Source of the DNA: Solirubrobacteraceae bacterium | GTDB lineage: Bacteria; Actinomycetota; Thermoleophilia; Solirubrobacterales; Solirubrobacteraceae | Direction of reading: 5' to 3' | Length of the DNA stretch: 64,000 nucleotides | Assembly (NCBI GenBank): GCA_023230855.1 | Contig: JALNWQ010000004.1 | Span: forward strand, 186,001-250,000 | Shown here: positions 26,020 through 34,623 of the stretch, piece after piece | Layout: every line of letters begins with the position of its first letter | How positions within the stretch are numbered: position 1 is the stretch's first letter | Notes under the pieces: model-generated | Told to the model about the DNA's origin: nothing | The model's input: the letters and a program-made list of their open reading frames with translations, nothing else | Database searches by the model: none | Translations under genes and position numbers: made by a program

Positions 26020-27261
26020 TCATGCCCACAGCCCCGACACCGGAACGGCCCAGAGTCGGTCGTCCAACGGCACGGTCGTGCTGCCGGTGTACAGGACCGC
26101 CCCGCCGGCGAATCCGTCACCCACCCGATCCCTGAGGAACCGCAACCCGGCCGTGTCGGTACGCCTGACGGTCGCCGCCGCCTTCGTCTCGATCGCGACG
26201 ATGCGGCCGTCGGCGGCCTCGACGACGACGTCGACCTCGCGCTGGTCGCGATCGCGGTAGTAGTGCAGGCCCGAGATCATCGTGCCCGCCCATCCGGCCT
26301 GGCGCTGCAGCTCCTGGAAGACGAACGTCTCCAGGACGCGACCTCGCACACCGCCATCGGTGACGAGCGTGTCGGCCGTCGCGTTCGTCATCCCGCAGAG
26401 CAGACCGGAGTCGGTGAGCATGAGCTTCGGGCTCTTGATCTGCCGATGCCCGAGATTGCGTGACCAGGGGCGTACGGCGTGGACGAGGAACAGCTGCTCC
26501 AGGACGTCCAGGTACCTCGCGACCGTGGAGCGACTCACGGCGAGATCCCTCGCGAACGACTCCAGGACCGCGACCTCGCCCGATCGGACCGCGAGCAGCC
26601 GCAGCAGCCGCAAGGCGATCGACGGATCGGCCTGCGGCGCGAGGACGTCCGCCAGGTCGCTCGCCACGAGCGTCTCGACATAGGTCTGGAAGTAGCCGAA
26701 GCGACGGCGGTCGGAGCGGTGGTAGGCGTCGGGGAACCCGCCGCGCGCGATCGCATCGGCGTACGCCCCGATGCCGACCGGCTGATCGGACATCGGCGGC
26801 GGGTCGGCGGCGAAGAGCCGGTCGAGGAGCGTTCCCGGCCGACCGTGGATCTCGCTCTGCGTCAGGGGCCACAGGTGCGCGTACTCGACCCGCCCCGGCA
26901 GCGCGTCCGCGACGCCGCGCCGGGTCAGCAGGTTGGCCGACCCGGTCAGCAGGAACTGGCCGCGGTCCTCGTGACGGTCGACCAGGGCCTTGACGGCGAG
27001 CAGCAACTCGGGAACGCGTTGCACCTCGTCGATGACGGCCGGCCGGTCGAGGGTCGCCACGAACCCGTCGGGATCGTCCTGAGCCGCGGTGAAGACCTGG
27101 CTCTCGTCCAGGGTCACGAACGATCGGAACAGTCCGGCGTCCCGCAGCATCCCGGCCAGCGTGCTCTTGCCGGCCTGGCGCGGTCCCAGCAGCACGGCGG
27201 CCTTGTTCACCGCGATGATGTCGCGGATCTCGGCCTCGAGTGCGCGACGGATCAACGGCAC
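26020..27261 (-). CDS. AAA+ ATPase with C-terminal DUF4143 (nuclease-fold) domain
   Basis: A 413-residue member of the AAA_14/DUF4143 family. It has Walker A GPRQAGKST (about 26-34), Walker B VIDEVQRVPELL, sensor LLTGSAN, a helical lid, and a winged-helix-like segment (LAVSRSTVARYLDVLEQLFL). A C-terminal PD-(D/E)xK-like half follows, with the core REVDVVVEAADG...IVAIETKA. Its role is unknown; such genes are accessory, patchy and often transferred between genomes. Codon choice is a little looser than in the neighbours (for example TTG, CGT, GCA near the start), which fits later arrival. GTG 27261 lies 6 bases after TATGCT, and three 23-bp direct repeats begin just upstream of that hexamer. Confidence 0.88.
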   Translation of the reverse strand: MPLIRRALEAEIRDIIAVNKAAVLLGPRQAGKSTLAGMLRDAGLFRSFVTLDESQVFTAAQDDPDGFVATLDRPAVIDEVQRVPELLLAVKALVDRHEDRGQFLLTGSANLLTRRGVADALPGRVEYAHLWPLTQSEIHGRPGTLLDRLFAADPPPMSDQPVGIGAYADAIARGGFPDAYHRSDRRRFGYFQTYVETLVASDLADVLAPQADPSIALRLLRLLAVRSGEVAVLESFARDLAVSRSTVARYLDVLEQLFLVHAVRPWSRNLGHRQIKSPKLMLTDSGLLCGMTNATADTLVTDGGVRGRVLETFVFQELQRQAGWAGTMISGLHYYRDRDQREVDVVVEAADGRIVAIETKAAATVRRTDTAGLRFLRDRVGDGFAGGAVLYTGSTTVPLDDRLWAVPVSGLWA

Positions 27262-27267
27262 GCCCCG

Positions 27268-27273
27268 AGCATA
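27268..27273 (-). promoter_or_regulatory. -10 hexamer TATGCT of the DUF4143 ATPase gene
   Basis: Ends 6 bases before GTG 27261. The -35 zone expected 17 bases further upstream (about 27291-27296) falls in the first of three direct repeats. Confidence 0.6.
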
Positions 27274-27286
27274 CGCCGGATTCCGG

Positions 27287-27355
27287 CAGATCGTGCGAGT
27301 TCGACCTCGCAGATCGTTCGAGTTCAGCCCCGCGGATCGTTCGAGTTCGTCCCCG
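27287..27355. repeat. Three tandem 23-bp direct repeats upstream of the DUF4143 ATPase gene
   Basis: Units at 27287-27309, 27310-27332 and 27333-27355, exactly head to tail. All share GATCG, then TGC or TTC, then GAGTTC; the last two units share GATCGTTCGAGTTC exactly. They cover the -35 zone and upstream part of the ATPase promoter and stop 4 bases before the stop codon of the ABC permease. Operator or activator sites are the likely role; they are too few and too short-spaced for a CRISPR. Confidence 0.8.
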
Positions 27356-27358
27356 CCG

Positions 27359-28762
27359 TCAGGCCGCGCCGTCGACGCGGCGCAGGGCGATGCGGGCGAC
27401 GACGGTCCAGGCGATCGCGAGGACGACGAGGTGCACGAGCGGTCCGACGAACGGGCCGTGGTCGACGGCGCCGGTGACGAGGTCGAGGCCGGGCCGGAAG
27501 GGGAACGCGCCCGACACGCCGTCGATCGCGACGCCGACGAGCGACGACACGGTGCCGTCGGGGACGAGCCCGACGACGACGATCGGCACGAGCAGCAGGA
27601 TCGCCAGGAGGCTGGCGGCCCGCACCTCGGTGGCGAGCGACCCGAGCGCGACGCCCAGCGCGCCGCTGGCCGCGCCGACGGCGAGGAGCGCCACGATCCA
27701 CAGCGGGATCCGGGCGGCGGACAGCCCGACGAACGGGGCGAGCCCGGCGACGACGACGAGCCCGACGAACGCCCCGGCCGCCCCGGACAGGATCGTCTTG
27801 GCGCCGAGCAGCGGTCCCGGGCGGATCGTGGAGCGGACGAGCCGGCCGAGGGTGCCCTCCTCGCGCTCCAGGGCGACGAGCCCCGCGCCGAGCAGCACCG
27901 CGACGAGCAGGAGCGACACGGTCGCGGCGACCGCGCCGGCGTAGACGTCGAGCGACACGGCGGGCCCGGTGACGCTCGTGCGCTTCACCCGGATCGGGTC
28001 GGCGATCGACTCGAGGATCGGTGCGGCGAACGCCAGGTTGTCGACCGCCAGGCGCGCGAACCGCTCGACCCGCTCGACGTCGTCGCGTTGCCGGCCGGGC
28101 GGGAGCGCGGCGGCCGTCTGCCGCAGGATCTCGCTCGCCTGACGCAGGCCCAGGACCCCGCCGCTCAGGCCGAGCAGGCGCAGGTCGCCGCCCTCGAGCA
28201 GCACCCCCAGGTAGCGACCGCCGACGGCGATGAGCTGCCGGCTGATCTCGGCGTTCGCGTCGCCCAGGCGCGACTCGATGAGGTTGCGTAGCGCGGTCGC
28301 CCGCACCGGGTCGCCGTCGTTCGTCAGCACCTCGAGCGTCGGCAGGGTCTTCTCGCCGCCGAGCGACAGGACGCTGCGCAGCCTCTCGACGGTGTCGGCG
28401 GGGATCACGATCGCCCCGACCGCGTCCCCGTCGCGCACGAGCTTGGCGGCCTCGTCGCGGTCGCGGGCGTGGACGAGCTTCGTGCCCTCCAGCAGCCGGG
28501 CGGCGTACGTGCGGGCGTCGAGCCGCTCGCCGCCCAGGTCGACGGTGCTGCCGCCCTCGGGCACGAGGTTGACGAGCGCGACGGTCGGCTCGGACGGTCC
28601 GCGCGACAGCGCCAGGCCGAGCAGCAGCGCGACGATCAGCGGGTAGACGACGAGCAGGCCCAGGAGCAGCGGCGAGCGACGCAGGACGCGGGCGTCCTTG
28701 GCCACGAGGAGCGGGACGGGGCCGCCGACCCGTCCCCGCCGTCCGGCACGCGGGGCGCTCAT
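27359..28762 (-). CDS. ABC-2 type transporter permease
   Basis: A 467-residue integral membrane protein of the ABC-2 (NatB/YhaP-like) kind. One N-terminal membrane helix (about 31-53) is followed by a large outside domain (about 55-260) and then five or six membrane helices, with the cytoplasmic loop EREEGTLGRLVRSTIRPG after the second. It pairs with the ATPase gene, whose stop codon overlaps this start by 4 bases (ATGA). Exporters of this class remove ions, antibiotics or lipids, or work in envelope maintenance; no substrate can be assigned here. Confidence 0.88.
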   Translation of the reverse strand: MSAPRAGRRGRVGGPVPLLVAKDARVLRRSPLLLGLLVVYPLIVALLLGLALSRGPSEPTVALVNLVPEGGSTVDLGGERLDARTYAARLLEGTKLVHARDRDEAAKLVRDGDAVGAIVIPADTVERLRSVLSLGGEKTLPTLEVLTNDGDPVRATALRNLIESRLGDANAEISRQLIAVGGRYLGVLLEGGDLRLLGLSGGVLGLRQASEILRQTAAALPPGRQRDDVERVERFARLAVDNLAFAAPILESIADPIRVKRTSVTGPAVSLDVYAGAVAATVSLLLVAVLLGAGLVALEREEGTLGRLVRSTIRPGPLLGAKTILSGAAGAFVGLVVVAGLAPFVGLSAARIPLWIVALLAVGAASGALGVALGSLATEVRAASLLAILLLVPIVVVGLVPDGTVSSLVGVAIDGVSGAFPFRPGLDLVTGAVDHGPFVGPLVHLVVLAIAWTVVARIALRRVDGAA

Positions 28763-29559
28763 GCCGACGCCCCCGACGGCGCGCCGTCACCGTCCGCGGG
28801 TGTGGCGGGATGGTGACGGTCGGGCTGGTCGTCGTCCGGTCCGGCCTGCTCGACGAGGTCGACGAACGCGCGCAGCAGATCGCCGTCGGCGGTGGCGGCC
28901 AGCTCGGCCGGGGTGCCGGCGAACGCGACCCGTCCGCCGACGAGCACGACGATCCGGTCGGCGTACCGCTCGGCCTCGCCGACGTCGTGGGTGGAGTACA
29001 GGACGGCCCGTCCGTCGCGGGCGAGCCCGGTGAGGAACCGCCACATCCGCTCGCGTTGACGCGGGTCGAGCGAGCTGGACGGCTCGTCGAGCAGGACGAC
29101 GGGCGGGTCGGCGAGCAGCCCGATGGCGACGTTGACCCGTTGCTGCCCGCCGCCGGACAGCGAGCCGACGCGGTCGTCGGCCCGGTCGGCCAGGTCGGCC
29201 TCGTCGAGCATCCGGTCGACGCGGCCCTCCGGCAGCGGGACGTCGTCGAGCCGGGCGAAGAGCTCGAGGTTCTCGCGGACGGTCAACCGGCGGTAGAGCG
29301 CGGGCTGCTGCGGGATCCAGCCGATCTCGCGCGGGGTGAGCCCGACGGCGCCCTCGTCCGGTCGTTGCAGGCCGGCGAGGAGCGACAGGAGCGTCGTCTT
29401 GCCCGCCCCGTTCGGTCCGAGGATCGCGACGACCTCGCCCGCGGCGGCGTCGATCGAGACCCCGTCGAGCGCGGTCCGGTCGCGAAACCGCCGGACGAGC
29501 CCGGACGCACGGAGCACGGGCGCGGCGGCGGATCCGGCCGGCGGGACGTCGTAGGGCAC
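28759..29559 (-). CDS. ABC transporter ATP-binding protein
   Basis: A 266-residue ATPase for the ABC-2 permease that follows. It has Walker A GPNGAGKTT, Q-loop in IGWIPQQPALY, signature LSGGGQQR, Walker B VVLLDEPSSSLD and switch THD. The start is GTG 29559: TACGAT ends 7 bases upstream and the protein begins PYDVPPAG, just before the ABC fold. The C-terminus is acidic and Pro-rich. The pair forms a two-gene operon divergent from the YmdB-type phosphodiesterase gene. Confidence 0.92.
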   Translation of the reverse strand: MPYDVPPAGSAAAPVLRASGLVRRFRDRTALDGVSIDAAAGEVVAILGPNGAGKTTLLSLLAGLQRPDEGAVGLTPREIGWIPQQPALYRRLTVRENLELFARLDDVPLPEGRVDRMLDEADLADRADDRVGSLSGGGQQRVNVAIGLLADPPVVLLDEPSSSLDPRQRERMWRFLTGLARDGRAVLYSTHDVGEAERYADRIVVLVGGRVAFAGTPAELAATADGDLLRAFVDLVEQAGPDDDQPDRHHPATPADGDGAPSGASA

Positions 29560-29566
29560 GGCGCGG

Positions 29567-29572
29567 ATCGTA
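29567..29572 (-). promoter_or_regulatory. -10 hexamer TACGAT of the ABC transporter operon
   Basis: Ends 7 bases before GTG 29559; leaderless-type spacing. Confidence 0.55.
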
Positions 29573-29644
29573 GGGGGTGGCGTGGTCGACGGCGACGGCC
29601 CTCGCGGGTGACGGGCGTCCCTCGCGTCGTGCGACAGTGCCGGG

Positions 29645-30448
29645 ATGGCCGACGGTCCCTCCATCCTCTTCATCGGCGACGTGATCGGGTCGATCGGCAG
29701 GCAGGCGTTGCGGGCGGCGCTGCCGGAGCTGCGCGCCGAGCACGACCCGACGTTCGTCGTCGTCAACGGCGAGAACGCCGCGGGCGGCGTGGGGATCACC
29801 CCCGGGATCGCCGACGAGTTCTTCGGCTGGGGCGTCGACGTGATCACCCTCGGCAACCACACGTACCGCCAGCGCGAGGTGTGGCGCTACCTCGACGACA
29901 CCGACGCGATCGTGCGACCGGCGAACTACCTGCAGTCCCAGCCCGGCCACGGATCCTGCATCGTCGAGCGCGACGGCGTGCGCCTGGGGGTGCTCAACCT
30001 CATGGGCGAGCTGTACCTGCACCCGGGCCGCGTGCTCTTCGCCCAGGCCGAGGTCGAGGTGGAGAAGCTCCGCCGGGCCGGCGTCGACCACATCCTCGTC
30101 GACATCCACGGCGAGGCGACGAGCGAGAAGGTCGCCCTGGGCTGGGAGCTCGACGGTCGCGTCACCGCCGTCGTCGGCACCCACACCCACGTACCGACCG
30201 CCGACGCCCGGGTGCTGCCCGGCGGCACCGCCTACATGACCGACGTCGGCATGTGCGGCCCCCGCGACTCCGTCATCGGCGTGCGCAAGGAGCTCGCGAT
30301 CGAGGCGATGCGCACCAAGATGCCCGTCCGGTTCGAGCCCGCCAAGGGCGACCCGTGGCTCTGCGCCGCCCTCATCCGCTGCGGCGACCGACCCAACCGC
30401 GCCACCGAGATCGTGCCGATCCAGCGGTCTCCGAACGTCGTGGGGTGA
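29645..30448 (+). CDS. YmdB-type metallophosphoesterase (TIGR00282 family)
   Basis: A 267-residue cytoplasmic phosphodiesterase. Metal-binding motifs run in order: FIGDVIG (about 9-15), NGENAAGGVGIT, LGNHTYRQ, DIHGEATSEK and GTHTHVPTAD. Bacillus YmdB hydrolyses 2',3'-cyclic nucleotides and influences biofilm/motility choice, and these genes often lie near rny in Firmicutes. Here the gene is alone, between a divergent ABC operon and a convergent membrane-protein cluster. The ATG at 29645 gives the typical N-terminus. The short region upstream has only GACAGT as a weak hexamer. The transcript ends at the hairpin 30504-30548. Confidence 0.92.
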   Translation: MADGPSILFIGDVIGSIGRQALRAALPELRAEHDPTFVVVNGENAAGGVGITPGIADEFFGWGVDVITLGNHTYRQREVWRYLDDTDAIVRPANYLQSQPGHGSCIVERDGVRLGVLNLMGELYLHPGRVLFAQAEVEVEKLRRAGVDHILVDIHGEATSEKVALGWELDGRVTAVVGTHTHVPTADARVLPGGTAYMTDVGMCGPRDSVIGVRKELAIEAMRTKMPVRFEPAKGDPWLCAALIRCGDRPNRATEIVPIQRSPNVVG

Positions 30449-30503
30449 TGCGCGGGGGTACTCGACGGCGGCGTCCTCCCGGCAGGCGTGGGCCGGCGCC
30501 GCG

Positions 30504-30548
30504 AGGTGGAGCGATCGCCCCGCCTATACCGGGTCGATCGCTCCACCT
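30504..30548. terminator. Bidirectional terminator between convergent genes, with a stop codon in its loop
   Basis: Perfect 14-bp arms AGGTGGAGCGATCG (30504-30517) and CGATCGCTCCACCT (30535-30548). The loop contains the TAG (30524-30526, minus strand) of the membrane protein gene, so the last codons of that gene form one arm. Confidence 0.75.
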
Positions 30549-32437
30549 TGCGCGGCGCGTGCCTCGGCCGCCCACGGGGCGTCCTCCTCGGGCAGCGGAC
30601 CCAGGACGCGCGGGGTGACCGGAGCGGGGCGACGGCCGGACGGCCAGCGCAGCTCGCGGTCGCCGACCGCCGCGACGAAGAGCAGCGGGACGAACCACAC
30701 GAGGTAGAGGTAGATCCAGTACTCCGTGGCGAGCTGGATCAGGGCGAGCATCGCCAGCACCACCGCGGCGGTGCCGGTCAGGTCGTGGCGGCGCGGGAGC
30801 ACCGCGACGAGCAGGCCCACGACGACGACCCCGGCCCGCACCGCCGACCGCAACGCGTCGGACGCCTCGTACCAGCCCAGCGGCATGAACGGCGCGTCAC
30901 GACCGGCCTGGTAGCCGATGATCCGGTCGAACGCCGTGCGCAACGACTCGCCCTGCAACGCCAGCAACGTGCCGGCGAGCACGAGCAGCAGCGCCGCACC
31001 ACCGACGAGCAGCACCCGACCGGGGTGCAGGTCGGCGCGACCGTGGTGGTGGCGCACCGTCGGCGCCACCCCACGCCGGGTCGCCAGCACCGGCAGCGCG
31101 ATCGCCGGGGCGATCTTCGCCCCCACCGCCAGCCCCGCGGCCAGGCCCCGCCCGACCGGCCGGGCCGCGACGAGCAGCATCAGGCCCATCGCGACCGCGA
31201 CCAGCGCGTCGTTGGAGTTGCTGTTGAGCACGTACGCCGTCCACGGGCAGGCGAGCCACAGGTACGCGTAGAGCACGCCACGACGGGTACCGGCGCGCCG
31301 GTCCTCCTCCTGCCGACGACCGACGAGGAAGAGCAGGACCGTCGCCAGCACGTCGATCGCCAACGCGGCGGCGTGCGCGGCCGGCAACTCGTCCCACCGG
31401 CCGCTCCACGGGAAGAGCTGCTCCCACGGCAGATAGGCCAGGTACGTGAACGGGCCGTACGTGTCGCCGGTCGCGACGTTGGACGGGAAGGTGCCCTCGC
31501 CGTACACCGGCTCCCCGGACGCGATCCGGTCCGCGCCGACGACGCTCGCGTAGCCGACGTCGATGACGTTGCCGTCGGTGACGTTGAGCACCGCCCGGAA
31601 GACGAGCAGGCCGACCGCCAGCACCCCCAGGCCGATGGCGGGCATCCACAGCGCGACCGCGGGCGGTGCGTGCTCGCGACGGCGCAACGCCTTCGTCAGC
31701 CCCCACCCGACGAGCGCCAGCAGCAACGCCCCCGACAGCGGCACCGCCCAGTCCAGGCGCGCGTTGTTGAACGCGATGAACGGGGCGGTGAACGCCGCCA
31801 GCACGAGCATCGGGAACGGCGGGATCCGCCACGGTCGCGCCCGCACGAACGGCAGCAGGAAGAGGACCAGCAGGACCCCCCACACCCACGGGTTCGTGAT
31901 CGACCGTCCGAACGCCCCGTCGTAGCCGCGCGCCATCGTCCACGGCACGTACACCCCGTCCCACGACTCGGTGATCCGGGCGGTGGCGTCGTCGACGATG
32001 ACCTGCGCGAGCTCCACCCGTGGCTGGTCCTCGGGGGGGAACAACGACAGCTGCCAGCGGGTCTGGCCCTTGAGGTAGATCTGGATCGTGCTGCCACGGT
32101 GCTCGCGCCGGTTGCGCTGGAACTTCGGGTCCTTCAGCGCGATCCGCTGCGCCTCCTTGGCGCTCAGGCGGTGCCCGGCCGGCGGCTCGTCCTCGTCCTC
32201 GGCGAACGTCGCCTCGTTCGGGTCGGTCGACCCGGCGCGGGTGATCGTCGTCGGGGTCGACGTGGCGGTGGCGTCCGGGCGGTCGTCGGCGCCGGTCGGC
32301 CCGGCGCCCTGCGCGGACGCGGCGACCGTTCCCGGCCCGAGCCCGGCGAGCACCGCCAGCAGGAGCGCCACGACGAACGGGACGATTCGCCGCCCCGGCC
32401 GGGTCGACGCCGCCGCGCCCGGACGGGTCGCGATCAC
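30524..32437 (-). CDS. Polytopic membrane protein, GT87/DUF2029-like glycosyltransferase with an outside N-terminal domain
   Basis: A 637-residue membrane protein. Residues 1-45 form a signal-type helix. A low-complexity Thr/Asp/Glu stretch and a small PepSY-like domain (about 85-175, with LSAKEAQRIALKDPKF and ARITESWDGVYVPWTMA) follow. About twelve membrane helices then span 195-600. The loop DVGYASVVGADRIASGEPVYG and GDTYGPFTYLAYLPWE look like the polyprenol-phosphate-mannose-dependent mannosyltransferase (GT87) class, with AKIAPAIALP further on. The call is by pattern, not by a catalytic proof. The GTG at 32437 overlaps the stop of the upstream phosphodiesterase gene, so both are coupled. 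Confidence 0.75.
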   Translation of the reverse strand: MIATRPGAAASTRPGRRIVPFVVALLLAVLAGLGPGTVAASAQGAGPTGADDRPDATATSTPTTITRAGSTDPNEATFAEDEDEPPAGHRLSAKEAQRIALKDPKFQRNRREHRGSTIQIYLKGQTRWQLSLFPPEDQPRVELAQVIVDDATARITESWDGVYVPWTMARGYDGAFGRSITNPWVWGVLLVLFLLPFVRARPWRIPPFPMLVLAAFTAPFIAFNNARLDWAVPLSGALLLALVGWGLTKALRRREHAPPAVALWMPAIGLGVLAVGLLVFRAVLNVTDGNVIDVGYASVVGADRIASGEPVYGEGTFPSNVATGDTYGPFTYLAYLPWEQLFPWSGRWDELPAAHAAALAIDVLATVLLFLVGRRQEEDRRAGTRRGVLYAYLWLACPWTAYVLNSNSNDALVAVAMGLMLLVAARPVGRGLAAGLAVGAKIAPAIALPVLATRRGVAPTVRHHHGRADLHPGRVLLVGGAALLLVLAGTLLALQGESLRTAFDRIIGYQAGRDAPFMPLGWYEASDALRSAVRAGVVVVGLLVAVLPRRHDLTGTAAVVLAMLALIQLATEYWIYLYLVWFVPLLFVAAVGDRELRWPSGRRPAPVTPRVLGPLPEEDAPWAAEARAAQGGAIDPV

Positions 32438-34029
32438 GGGGACTCCCGGTCCGCGTCGCGGCCCATGTCGAAGTGCCGGACGATCATCGGCGTGGCGTCG
32501 GCGATCGACCAGGCGTCGGGATCCAGGGCGGGGTTGCCACGGGGGTCGTCGTCGGACGGTCCCTCCCCCACCGCGCGTCCCACGCCGCAGTGGACGAGGA
32601 TCCCGGTGCTGTCCTCGGCGCGCAACGACCCGTGGCTCCCCGCGCCGCGGTGGTGGACCCCGCCGAAGTCGGGGAACTCGACGCCGGGCGCCGCCGACAG
32701 CAGCACGTCGCCCGACGTCGCGCACGCCAGCGCCGACCAGCACCGGGCCAGCGGATCGGGGTGGCTGGCGCTGCTCGCCCGTCCGTCGACGACCCGCAGG
32801 CCGACGAGGTCGAGGTCGCCGTCGACGTGCCACGTACCGCCGCGCTCGTCGCGGATCGTCGTCCACCCCTCGTCGGGCGGGGCGTCGCCCGCGGGACGGA
32901 ACCGCAGGTGCGCGTCGGGCAGGTCCGGACCGGACGCGATGTGGCCACCGGCGTCGTCGCGCCAGACGACGAGCTCGACCCCGTCGGCGGCACGGGCCGC
33001 GTCCACGACCTCGGGCAGCAACGCGTCGCGCTCCTCCCGGTCCAGCACGTAGACCATCGCCGCCCGCGAGTTGGGGCAGAACGCGATCCGCGGCTCCGGG
33101 GCGCCCCGTCGCGCGGCGCGGGACGGACGGCGACCGGCGCCGGACTCCGGATCGGTGGGCCCGACGATCCCGAACCGCTCGAACGCCGACCGCACCGACG
33201 CGACGCGGTCGATGCGGGCGTGGCCGTGGTCGGACGCCACGACGAGCGCCCACTCCGCGAAGAACCGGTCGATCCCACCCGCCGCGTCCGCGACCCGCGT
33301 GAGCTGACGGTCGGCGGCGGCGATCGTGTCGACCTGGGCCTCGGGGCCCTGCTTGTGGCTGTGGGTGTCGTTGTCGGGCAACGACATGAGCGCGAAGTCG
33401 ACGAGGTCGTGCTCGACGATGTACGCGACCGCGCAACCCGTGTGCTGGTCGCGCTGGCCGGGCATCCCGAACTGCGAGTGGCACGGCACGTCGCGGCTCG
33501 CGAAGAGGTCGGCGTAGAACAGCTCTCGCGGACCCATCACCGGCCGACGGAACACCGCGGCGACCGCCCGGTTGATCGTCGTGCCGGTGGCCAGCTCGTG
33601 GCGGTACCGGCCGCGGTAGACGAGGTACGTCGTGCCCGCCGTGCGGACTCCACGGTCGTCGAGCGCCTCGAACACCGTCGGCAGCTCCGGCGCGAGGTGC
33701 CGGCCGTTGAGGTTGTAGACCGTGTCGGCGAGCTGGCGGGCGATCCCCAACCGCCGCGACGCGGTGAAGCTCGACCCGTACTCGACATACCGCCCGCGGC
33801 TGCGGTCCCACCAGTTCATCCCCGGGATGCGGTGGCCGTCCTGCCGGGCCCCGGTCGCCAGCGCCGTCGCGCAGACCGGGGTGACCGACGGGAACGCCGC
33901 GATCGACTCGTGCATCGCGCCCTCGCGCACCGCACGGGCCAGGAGCGGCGCGCGCCCCTGGTCGATCGCCCGTCGCAGCTGCTCGGGGCCGCAGCCGTCG
34001 ATGACCGCGAAGATCAGCCGGCGGGCCAC
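32434..34029 (-). CDS. Alkaline phosphatase superfamily protein (type I phosphodiesterase/nucleotide pyrophosphatase)
   Basis: A 531-residue metal-dependent hydrolase of the alkaline phosphatase fold. It shows the first metal Asp in FAVIDGCG (Asp11), the nucleophile region FPSVTP (Thr50), DNDTHSH (219-225) and SDHGH (266-270), with a final HxG in GAGSHGSL. No signal peptide or membrane helix is apparent, so it may be cytoplasmic or act on the membrane face. The GTG at 34029 is chosen 4 bases after the DUF4126 stop; a start at 34086 would overlap that gene. It is coupled with the GT87-like membrane protein, which suggests a shared lipid-linked sugar substrate. Confidence 0.85.
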   Translation of the reverse strand: MARRLIFAVIDGCGPEQLRRAIDQGRAPLLARAVREGAMHESIAAFPSVTPVCATALATGARQDGHRIPGMNWWDRSRGRYVEYGSSFTASRRLGIARQLADTVYNLNGRHLAPELPTVFEALDDRGVRTAGTTYLVYRGRYRHELATGTTINRAVAAVFRRPVMGPRELFYADLFASRDVPCHSQFGMPGQRDQHTGCAVAYIVEHDLVDFALMSLPDNDTHSHKQGPEAQVDTIAAADRQLTRVADAAGGIDRFFAEWALVVASDHGHARIDRVASVRSAFERFGIVGPTDPESGAGRRPSRAARRGAPEPRIAFCPNSRAAMVYVLDREERDALLPEVVDAARAADGVELVVWRDDAGGHIASGPDLPDAHLRFRPAGDAPPDEGWTTIRDERGGTWHVDGDLDLVGLRVVDGRASSASHPDPLARCWSALACATSGDVLLSAAPGVEFPDFGGVHHRGAGSHGSLRAEDSTGILVHCGVGRAVGEGPSDDDPRGNPALDPDAWSIADATPMIVRHFDMGRDADRESP

Positions 34030-34033
34030 GGGC

Positions 34034-34609
34034 TCAACGCAGGACGCGCAGGCCCGCGTGCTTGCTCTGCTCGCGTCGTCGTCCACCGACGAGGAGCCAG
34101 ATCCCGACCGCCGCCGCGACGAGTCCCAGTGGCGGCGCCGCGACCGACAGCACCGCGACGACGAGCGCCCCCAGGGCCGCCCCGACCGCGAGCGTCATGC
34201 GGGTGTCCTCGTCCAGCCGGGCGCGGGTGCGCCGCAGCAGCGCCCGGAACCCGGCGCCCGCGACGAGCGCCGCGACCGCGCCGACGACGAGCCCCGGCCA
34301 CCACGTGCCGCTGTTGTCGGCGACCGCGGCGGCGGTCGCCACCGCGCCGACCGCCATCCCCAGGCCGATCTGGATCCGCTCGGGCAACGGCTCCTCGAGT
34401 CGGCGCCGCAGCACGAGCGCGACGACCGCGAGCACGACCGCCAGGCCGAGCACGACCGGGGACTCGAGGAACGACAGGTCGGTGCCGTCGTAGTCCGCGC
34501 CGAGGTCGATGAGGCCGGCCGTCGCGGCGACCGCCAACGGCAGGTACGGGCTGACGCCGGCGGCGGCGGCGATGCCGACGCCTTGGAGGATGTCGAGGAG
34601 ATAGGTCAT
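34034..34609 (-). CDS. DUF4126-family membrane protein
   Basis: A 191-residue membrane protein with about five helices, starting MTYLLDILQGVGIAAAAGVSPYLPL and containing GxDYDGTDLSFLESP, as in DUF4126 proteins. Function is unknown; the Gly/Ala-rich helices could form a small transporter or scaffold. It is first of three minus-strand genes (DUF4126, phosphodiesterase, GT87-like) with 4-base spacing or overlaps, and is divergent from the aminotransferase gene with only 21 bases between the two start codons, so their promoters overlap. Confidence 0.8.
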   Translation of the reverse strand: MTYLLDILQGVGIAAAAGVSPYLPLAVAATAGLIDLGADYDGTDLSFLESPVVLGLAVVLAVVALVLRRRLEEPLPERIQIGLGMAVGAVATAAAVADNSGTWWPGLVVGAVAALVAGAGFRALLRRTRARLDEDTRMTLAVGAALGALVVAVLSVAAPPLGLVAAAVGIWLLVGGRRREQSKHAGLRVLR

Positions 34610-34617
34610 GAGGCGAG

Positions 34618-34623
34618 TACCGT
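34618..34623 (+). promoter_or_regulatory. -10 hexamer TACCGT of the aminotransferase gene
   Basis: Ends 7 bases before ATG 34631. It sits in the 21-base gap between two divergent starts, so it must overlap the opposite promoter or its start codon region. Confidence 0.5.

Noticed and set aside
26020..27261. DUF4143 ATPase considered as a transposase or restriction component
   Set aside because: No inverted terminal repeats, target duplication, methylase or integrase around it; the domain order fits the AAA_14/DUF4143 family.
27287..27355. Tandem 23-bp repeats considered as a CRISPR array
   Set aside because: The units are contiguous with no unique spacers, there are only three, and no cas genes are near.
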